Below are positions 5,619 to 10,374 of a DNA stretch of 10,374 nt, in pieces. How positions within the stretch are numbered: position 1 is the stretch's first letter; each line of letters opens with the position of its first letter. The DNA comes from Arenicellales bacterium (lineage in GTDB: Bacteria > Pseudomonadota > Gammaproteobacteria > Arenicellales > UBA868): assembly GCA_028825345.1 (NCBI GenBank), contig JAPKAJ010000067.1, positions 1 to 10,374 of the forward strand, written 5' to 3'. The notes under the pieces are model-generated. The model was not told the DNA's origin and ran no database searches. It was given only the letters and a program-made list of their open reading frames with translations. The position numbers and the translations under genes are program-made.

Positions 5619-8207
5619 ATGGAGCCGCGCTACTCACCGCAACAACTGGAATCGGCTGTCCAGGCCTGGTGGCTGGAACAGCACAGTTTTAAGGTCACAG
5701 AAGACCCGGATCGCGAGAAGTACTATTGTCTGTCCATGTTGCCCTACCCATCGGGCCAGTTGCACATGGGGCACGTGCGCAATTACACCATCGGTGATGT
5801 CATCAGCCGTTATCAGCGAATGCTGGGACGCAACGTTTTGCAGCCGATGGGCTGGGACGCCTTTGGCTTGCCAGCCGAGAATGCCGCGATCCAGCGCGCC
5901 GTTCCCCCGGCGCAGTGGACCTACCAGAATATTGAGCATATGCGCGGACAGTTGCAGCGCATGGGCTTTGCTTACGACTGGTCACGCGAGGTTACCACCT
6001 GCCGGCCCGAGTACTACCGCTGGGAGCAGTGGTTCTTTACCCGGCTTATGGAAAAAGGCCTGGCCTACCGCAAGAACGCCGTGGTCAACTGGGATCCGGT
6101 CGATCAGACGGTGCTGGCCAACGAGCAGGTTATCGATGGCAAAGGCTGGCGCTCCGGCGCGGTGGTCGAAAAACGCGAAATCCCGCAGTGGTTTATTCGT
6201 ATCACCGCCTATGCCGACGAACTGCTTGAGGAACTGGACAATCTGCCGGGCTGGCCGGACTCGGTCAAGACCATGCAGCGTAACTGGATCGGCCGCTCCA
6301 GCGGCCTGGAAGTTGATTTTGCCTTGGCGGCGGGCGGTGATCCGCTGCGGGTTTTTACCACCCGACCGGACACAATATTCGGCGCTACCTTTATGGCGGT
6401 TTCCGCCGATCACCCGCTTGCGATTGAATCGGCTAAGACAGATCAGAGCGTAGCCGCGTTTATTGCGCAATGTGCCAGCGGTGGTGTCAGCGAGGTGGAA
6501 CTTGAGTCCATTGAGAAAAAAGGTGTGCCGCTTGGTATCGACGCGATTAACCCCTTAAGCGGTGAGAAGATACCGGTATGGGTCGCCAACTTTGTGCTGA
6601 TGGGATACGGGACCGGGGCGATTATGGCGGTGCCGGCACACGATGAACGCGACCACGCCTTTGCCACCCGCTACGGCTTGCCTATTATTCAGGTAGTGGC
6701 TCCGGCCAATGGCGAGGTGATAGATGTTTCTGCGGCATCGTGGCCAGCCAAGGACGACACCATCACTGTCAACTCCGGGGAATTCAGTGGCCTGGATTTT
6801 CAAAGCGCTTTTGAGCGCATTGCCGGTTATATGAAAGATCAGGGCATTGGCGAGCGCCAAGTGAACTATCGCCTGCGTGACTGGGGCGTTTCGCGACAGC
6901 GATACTGGGGCTGCCCTGTGCCGGTGATCTACTGCGATCGTTGTGGCGCAGTGCCGGTGCCGGATGCTGATCTGCCGGTGCTGTTGCCCGAAGATGTCAC
7001 CTTCATGGGGGTGCAGTCACCAATCAAGGCCGACCCCGATTGGCGCGCGACATCGTGTCCAACGTGTGGCGCCGACGCACAACGTGAGACCGATACTTTC
7101 GATACCTTCGTTGAATCCAGCTGGTACTACGCCCGCTACTGCACCCCGGGCGCACAGGCCATGTTGGATAAGCGCGCGGATTACTGGCTGCCGGTTGATC
7201 ATTACATTGGCGGCATCGAGCACGCCGTGATGCATCTTTTGTATTTTCGTTTTTGGCACAAGCTGATGCGCGACCTGGAGCTGGTCAGCAGTGATGAGCC
7301 AGTGACCAAACTGCTATGCCAGGGAATGGTGCTGGCTGAAGCTTACTATCATGACAGTACCGAGCAGGGCCGTGTCTGGGTGCGCCCCGATGAGGTTGAG
7401 ATCAAAAAAGACGCCAAGGGTAAAACCACAGATGCGAAACGCTCAACCGATGGCGCTGCACTGACACCGACCGGCTGGACGACCATGTCCAAGTCCAAAA
7501 ACAATGGCGTTGATCCACAGGGTCTGATTGACCGTTACGGGGCTGATACGGTGCGGTTGTTCACCATGTTTGCCTCGCCCCCCGAGCAATCGCTCGAGTG
7601 GAACGACGACGCGGTCGCCGGGTCGCAGCGTTTTCTACGCCGGATCTGGACACTGGTTTATAGCCACCGTGAGACCTTGCGCGGTGATAGCACCACCGCT
7701 GAGTCTCTCGATGAGCGAAGCCAGTCTCTTCGTCGGGTTTTTCATGGGGCGCTGCAGAAAATTAACCGCGGCATGGAGCGCCACCAGTTTAATACCGTGG
7801 TTGCCGCGTGCATGGAAAGTTTTAACTCCCTTGAGCGTTTTGACCCGGGCTCAGACCCGGTGCGTATAGCTGTGATGCGTGAGGTGCTGGGTATTCTGAT
7901 TCGGGTACTGGCGCCGATTACGCCGCATCTTAGTCATGTGCTGTGGCAGGAGCTGAAGATGCCCGGCGAACTGCTGGATGCTCCCTGGCCCCAGGTGGAC
8001 GAGGGTGCATTGGTGTCGGCGACCCAGGTGCTGGTAGTACAGGTCAACGGCAAACTGCGCAGCCAGGTAGAAGTTGCCCCGGATGCTGACGAGGCGGTTA
8101 TCCGTGAGGCGGCGTTGGCTGATGACAAAGTTGCGCGCCATGTCGGGGATAAGCCGGTGCGCAAAATCATTGTAGTGCCGGGCAAGCTGGTTAATATTGT
8201 TATCTGA
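5619..8207 (+). CDS. leuS: Leucyl-tRNA synthetase
   Basis: A full-length cytoplasmic class I aminoacyl-tRNA synthetase of 862 residues (E. coli about 860) that charges tRNA-Leu. Seen: the N-terminal Rossmann region with YPSGQLHMGHVRNYT around 43-57 (HIGH-type motif HMGH at 49-52), the WDAFGLPAE stretch around 79-87, the CP1 editing domain with FTTRPDTIFG at 246-255 and GTGAIMAVPAHDERD at 331-345 holding the editing threonines and aspartate, cysteine pairs C439/C442 and C480/C483 that could bind zinc, a leucine-specific insertion at about 570-618, a KMSKS-type loop at 622-626, a helical anticodon-binding domain and a C-terminal domain ending in VVPGKLVNIVI. One oddity: the loop reads TMSKS, with threonine for the first lysine, while the second, catalytically important lysine (K625) is kept. 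Everything else is canonical and there is no frameshift. It follows the DUF4389 gene by 46 bases. The lptE and holA genes that often follow leuS in this class are missing. Confidence 0.99.
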   Translation: MEPRYSPQQLESAVQAWWLEQHSFKVTEDPDREKYYCLSMLPYPSGQLHMGHVRNYTIGDVISRYQRMLGRNVLQPMGWDAFGLPAENAAIQRAVPPAQWTYQNIEHMRGQLQRMGFAYDWSREVTTCRPEYYRWEQWFFTRLMEKGLAYRKNAVVNWDPVDQTVLANEQVIDGKGWRSGAVVEKREIPQWFIRITAYADELLEELDNLPGWPDSVKTMQRNWIGRSSGLEVDFALAAGGDPLRVFTTRPDTIFGATFMAVSADHPLAIESAKTDQSVAAFIAQCASGGVSEVELESIEKKGVPLGIDAINPLSGEKIPVWVANFVLMGYGTGAIMAVPAHDERDHAFATRYGLPIIQVVAPANGEVIDVSAASWPAKDDTITVNSGEFSGLDFQSAFERIAGYMKDQGIGERQVNYRLRDWGVSRQRYWGCPVPVIYCDRCGAVPVPDADLPVLLPEDVTFMGVQSPIKADPDWRATSCPTCGADAQRETDTFDTFVESSWYYARYCTPGAQAMLDKRADYWLPVDHYIGGIEHAVMHLLYFRFWHKLMRDLELVSSDEPVTKLLCQGMVLAEAYYHDSTEQGRVWVRPDEVEIKKDAKGKTTDAKRSTDGAALTPTGWTTMSKSKNNGVDPQGLIDRYGADTVRLFTMFASPPEQSLEWNDDAVAGSQRFLRRIWTLVYSHRETLRGDSTTAESLDERSQSLRRVFHGALQKINRGMERHQFNTVVAACMESFNSLERFDPGSDPVRIAVMREVLGILIRVLAPITPHLSHVLWQELKMPGELLDAPWPQVDEGALVSATQVLVVQVNGKLRSQVEVAPDADEAVIREAALADDKVARHVGDKPVRKIIVVPGKLVNIVI

Positions 8208-8562
8208 GTTATCCCGCTGTCATAACCGCAAGACAGCATCGCGGATAAGTTGGTTGATCACGCTGGCGCCATGAAGTGTGCTGTACATTAATCCGTTGGG
8301 CAAAATCGGTAATTATCCTTGGCGCCGCTAAGCTATCTATATCGATAATTTTTTGATCAGCTATTTGTTTTTGATGGAAAGTAAGTGCCTGTCCTAGCCA
8401 CCCCGGATCTATTACCAGGCGGATCCACCTCGTACGCTCATGTTATCAAACCCCGCTCCGATGATGCTTGGTGCGACAGGGCCCTTTAGGCGGTATCAGT
8501 CGCTTGGTCTGATCGAGTATTCCGATGCCAGTAGGACTTGATTCTAAGTTGCAGATCACTCG
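8208..8562. other. 355-base gap between leuS and the membrane protein gene
   Basis: No convincing gene is present. After the leuS-proximal hairpin there are two copies of TGGCGCC (8264-8270 and 8320-8326), then an AT-rich tract at about 8331-8376 containing two AGCTAT copies (8331-8336 and 8359-8364) and GATAAT at 8344-8349. The AT-rich tract may hold a promoter for the downstream gene, but no -35 sits at a normal distance. The longest small open frame noted, 33 codons at 8440-8541, has no ribosome binding site. No tRNA-like or repeat-array structure was seen. The gap is unusually long for this otherwise compact window and could mark a rearrangement point or a decayed gene. Confidence 0.5.
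8209..8248 (+). other. Imperfect hairpin just after leuS
   Basis: TTATCC at 8209-8214 pairs with GGATAA at 8243-8248 and GCTGTC at 8216-8221 pairs with GACAGC at 8232-8237. Together they form two 6-bp stems separated by a 1x5 internal loop, capped by a 10-base loop. It begins one base after the leuS stop codon, a natural place for a 3'-end structure. No run of T follows, so it is not a standard intrinsic terminator; it might act as an RNA-stabilising 3' hairpin. Confidence 0.35.
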
Positions 8563-9330
8563 ATGATGTTATTGCTTTTTAAGCTTTTTGCACCACCGCT
8601 CATTGTTGGGATAGCAGGATGGGTATCGCGTCGCTGGGGTACCGCTGCCGGAGGCTGGATGGCCGGCTTGCCGGTCACGACCGGGCCCATTTCAGTTTTT
8701 CTGTTTGTTGAATACGGGGCCGATTTCTCGATCCAGGCAGGTCTGGGGGCGCTGTACGTAATGCCGGCCATCGCTGCGACGGCTGCCGGTTACCGCATGG
8801 CTGTCAGTTTCGGTTGCGGCTGGATTGCCAGCCAGGCAACAGCCCAGAGCTGTTACCTGGCGATGGTTTTTTTTCTGGCGCTTTTTAATCCAGATTCATC
8901 GCTGATTTTTTTGCTTAGCATGGGGTCGATCATTGCGGGCCTGGGATTTACCAGATCGTCGAGCCGATCACCGCTACCGGCTTTCTCATCCAATACCGTA
9001 TTGGTGACGCGCATGGCGGTAACCACCGCGTTGGTGTTGGTCATTACTGTTCTGGCCCCTATGCTTGGGCCAATGTTGTCTGGGTTACTTGGCACCGTAT
9101 TGATTGTGGCAGGCGTGCTGGCCGCAGCAGCCCACCGCGAGCACGGCAGCGCGGGAGGGCTCGCGGTGATGCGCGGCATGATGCAAGGGCAGATTGCGTT
9201 TTTGGCGTTTTATTTTGTTGTCTGGAGTTTGTTACCGCTGTTGGGTTTTGCCACTTACCTGCTGGCATTGGCCGCGGCCGGATTGTCTGGTGTTGTGGTT
9301 AACCGAGGGGAGCAGCGCTTGCGATCCTGA
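8563..9330 (+). CDS. Multi-pass membrane protein with two related halves, function unknown
   Basis: A 255-residue, strongly hydrophobic protein with roughly eight or nine predicted membrane helices (about 5-21, 28-48, 55-76, 79-107, 112-130, 148-166, 170-190, 205-225, 226-247). I recall similar unnamed bacterial membrane proteins with a GGW-x-AGLP-x-T-x-GP element near the N-terminus, here at 30-42, but I cannot assign a substrate. The two halves match in register at an offset of 143 residues: K7/R150, G26/G169, G31/G174, G41/G184, E50/E193, G52/G195 and G62/G205, with a polar Ser/Arg linker at about 129-145 between them. This is the architecture of many small transporters with duplicated folds, so transport is a reasonable inference, not a demonstrated role. 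Two consecutive ATG codons (8563 and 8566) are possible starts, and neither has a good Shine-Dalgarno. It stands alone: 355 bases after leuS and converging on the oxygenase gene. Confidence 0.85.
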   Translation: MMLLLFKLFAPPLIVGIAGWVSRRWGTAAGGWMAGLPVTTGPISVFLFVEYGADFSIQAGLGALYVMPAIAATAAGYRMAVSFGCGWIASQATAQSCYLAMVFFLALFNPDSSLIFLLSMGSIIAGLGFTRSSSRSPLPAFSSNTVLVTRMAVTTALVLVITVLAPMLGPMLSGLLGTVLIVAGVLAAAAHREHGSAGGLAVMRGMMQGQIAFLAFYFVVWSLLPLLGFATYLLALAAAGLSGVVVNRGEQRLRS

Positions 9331-9431
9331 AATTGTTATCGCAACCGGTGAAATAGCCGCCTTCATAAAAACGCCAGAGCTCATGAGCGGATGCGCCAGA
9401 AAAACTGTCGAAGGTCTAAGATTCGGTTACA

Positions 9432-9450
9432 GACCGGCCGGTTCCCGGTC
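9432..9450. other. GACCGG hairpin in the convergent gap
   Basis: GACCGG at 9432-9437 pairs with CCGGTC at 9445-9450 around a 7-base loop; an alternative palindrome, ACCGGCCGGT at 9433-9442, overlaps it. No T-run follows on either strand. It could be a transcript-end structure for the membrane protein gene. Confidence 0.3.
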
Positions 9451-9531
9451 GCAGTGGTTGTGATCGTGCTGAATACAGTTGTGCCAGACCGTGATCACTG
9501 AGAGTTTCTAGTATTCCAGGTGATCATGCAG

Positions 9532-9555
9532 AGCCCCAGTCATCAGGCTGGGGTT
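9532..9555. terminator. Possible bidirectional transcript-end hairpin without T-run
   Basis: AGCCCCAG at 9532-9539 pairs with CTGGGGTT at 9548-9555 (eight pairs, one of them G-U) around an 8-base loop. It is the most stable-looking stem in the convergent gap and stands roughly midway between the two stop codons. The lack of a T-run on either side makes classical intrinsic termination doubtful. Confidence 0.35.
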
Positions 9556-9666
9556 CGTGGCAATCAGAAGGCCACCTAAAATCAGACCGGAACCTTGGGG
9601 GCTGTTGAGCAGGTGGGATATGTGAATCCACAACCGCGTGGTGTGATGATCGCGTAAGGCCGTCGC

Positions 9667-9701
9667 CCCAAGTGGCCTGAGCAGTCGTAACTGCCGTTGG
9701 G
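9667..9701 (-). other. Two-part hairpin just after the oxygenase stop
   Basis: CCCAA at 9667-9671 pairs with TTGGG at 9697-9701. Inside it, GCAGT at 9681-9685 pairs with ACTGC at 9690-9694 over a CGTA loop, with an asymmetric internal loop between the two stems. On the minus strand it starts 11 bases after the oxygenase stop codon. No T-run follows, so it is a candidate 3'-end structure only. Confidence 0.25.
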
Positions 9702-9712
9702 ATCAGAAGATC

Positions 9713-10374
9713 TCAGTGATCTGTTTCATAGCTTTTTGCGACCGCCGCGACGATATGTATCCGCCGCTGTTCTCCACCGTTTAAGGCGGTGTGATAGCCC
9801 CGGGTATCTGTGAAGTAGACCGAGCCATCAGCAGGCAGGTGGGTCACGTGATGGTTGACGACAAACAGTGCCCCCGGGTTGCTGATGATCGGAATATGAA
9901 TCCGTGGTTCGGGATCACGGTGCCAACTGTTGCAGTTGTACAACCCCTTTGACAGCACCCGCATACGGCCAACGGTAAAACGTGCGCTCAACGCGGCGTG
10001 CACCTGCTCAAAGTAGGTATCAGTAAACAGAGGATCAAACTCACCGAACGACGCTTCATCTACCAGGTCCTCCCGGGCCACTTCCTGGTAGGAGTCGTCA
10101 GGCCGCAGCCAGTAGCGCCCGGAAAGATCGTTGGCACTGATGTCGGGCGTATCCGGGTTGCGGGTCAGTGGTAGGGCGGCGAAGCCTTGTGCCTGCATGT
10201 CGCCCATGAAATCATGTCGCGCCAGACATTGGTCCAGCGCCTTACGCAGGTGGGCGATATTAAAGCGCAACGACAGCTTTTGGATGCCTGGGCCGGGAAC
10301 AAAGTTTGCCACCGAGGTCGTATCCGGCCGCTCGGCAAGCCAGCCTGCGATGGCTTGGCGGTCGTTTTTAATAG
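9713..10374 (-). CDS. Aspartyl/asparaginyl beta-hydroxylase-type 2OG-Fe(II) oxygenase, 5' end outside window
   Basis: A cupin-fold dioxygenase that should use 2-oxoglutarate, oxygen and ferrous iron to hydroxylate an unidentified substrate in the cytoplasm. Counting from the first GTG (10312-10310), the C-terminal 90 residues carry the family signature: SWHRDP with iron ligands H131 and D133, then R-I-H-I-P-I-x-S-N-P-G-A-L-F, the LPADGSVYFTDT segment (159-170), distal iron ligand H174 in GYHTALNGG, and R184 ten residues later as the likely 2-oxoglutarate anchor. The reading frame is open upstream of that GTG to the window edge, with protein-like sequence (NDRQAIAGWLAERPDTTS...), so GTG 10312 is probably internal and the true start lies beyond 10374. 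Family members modify protein side chains, peptides, lipids or free amino acids, so the substrate cannot be named. The gene converges on the membrane protein gene; its promoter and operon partners lie to the right, out of view. Confidence 0.87.
   Translation of the reverse strand, partial: IKNDRQAIAGWLAERPDTTSVANFVPGPGIQKLSLRFNIAHLRKALDQCLARHDFMGDMQAQGFAALPLTRNPDTPDISANDLSGRYWLRPDDSYQEVAREDLVDEASFGEFDPLFTDTYFEQVHAALSARFTVGRMRVLSKGLYNCNSWHRDPEPRIHIPIISNPGALFVVNHHVTHLPADGSVYFTDTRGYHTALNGGEQRRIHIVAAVAKSYETDH

Larger units (their letters stand above)
9331..9712. other. 382-base gap between convergent genes
   Basis: No gene is supported on either strand. The stretch holds three short hairpins (9432-9450, 9532-9555, 9667-9701) and several GTGATC words (9460, 9491, 9520, with a fourth at 9716 at the oxygenase stop). 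Both flanking genes end into it, so transcription from both sides must stop here, but none of the hairpins is followed by a T-run on either strand. Intrinsic terminators of the classical kind are therefore not evident. Confidence 0.5.

Noticed and set aside
5087..5620. 177-codon minus-strand frame covering the mrcB-leuS gap
   Set aside because: It overlaps the mrcB end, all of the DUF4389 gene and the leuS start. The DUF4389 signature PFPF-x-DWP on the + strand explains the region better.
5596..6453. 285-codon open frame overlapping the start of leuS in another frame
   Set aside because: leuS is unmistakable in its own frame across the same bases; the alternative product is Arg/Ser/Pro-rich with no family features.
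5982..6470. 162-codon minus-strand frame inside leuS
   Set aside because: Shadow of the leuS coding sequence with no start signal and no recognisable domain.
8331..8376. AT-rich tract as an origin or attachment site
   Set aside because: There are no DnaA-box clusters, no iterons, no integrase gene and no tRNA end nearby; it is a short AT-rich intergenic patch.
8440..8541. 33-codon open frame in the gap after leuS
   Set aside because: There is no ribosome binding site, no recognisable motif, and such a length is expected by chance.
9194..9463. 89-codon + strand frame overlapping the end of the membrane protein gene
   Set aside because: More than half lies inside the membrane protein gene in another frame, and the remainder shows no pattern or start signal.
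9460..9721. Four GTGATC words as a repeat array
   Set aside because: Spacing is irregular (31, 29 and 196 bases), flanking bases differ, and a 6-mer at this frequency is weak evidence; it does not look like CRISPR or iterons.

Overview
The window looks like chromosomal DNA from a gammaproteobacterium. It is moderately GC-rich by eye and dense with housekeeping genes. The strongest lineage hint is a bifunctional penicillin-binding protein of the PBP1b type with a UB2H-like region and a C-terminal cysteine pair, an arrangement typical of Gammaproteobacteria; LeuS is also close to the Escherichia/Pseudomonas type. I cannot place it in an order from sequence alone. No rRNA, tRNA, CRISPR array, insertion sequence, integrase or phage gene was recognised.

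Bases 30-8207 are a rightward block of six genes, all on the + strand: a PerM/AI-2E-family membrane protein, a cyclopropane-fatty-acid-synthase-like methyltransferase with its own good candidate promoter, a small DUF2007 plus zinc-ribbon protein, PBP1b (mrcB), a small DUF4389 membrane protein, and leucyl-tRNA synthetase (leuS). Spacing is tight (15, 27, 120 and 46 bases between successive genes from cfa onward), so cfa-DUF2007-mrcB are probably co-transcribed and DUF4389-leuS probably form a second unit. The theme is the cell envelope (membrane lipid modification, peptidoglycan synthesis, two inner-membrane proteins) plus one translation enzyme.

Bases 8208-10374 are different. The lptE and holA genes that often follow leuS in this class are absent. 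Instead there is a 355-base stretch without a convincing gene, then a predicted multi-pass membrane protein made of two related halves, a second empty stretch of 382 bases, and, on the opposite strand and running off the right edge, a 2-oxoglutarate/Fe(II) oxygenase of the aspartyl/asparaginyl beta-hydroxylase type. The last two genes converge. Neither has a known substrate here; they are the least explained part of the window.

I did not find a multi-gene system that is clearly new. The best leads are the internally duplicated membrane protein, the 5'-incomplete oxygenase, the Cys-to-Ser change in the CFA-synthase-like enzyme with its promoter and palindromes, and a KMSKS motif in LeuS whose first lysine is threonine.
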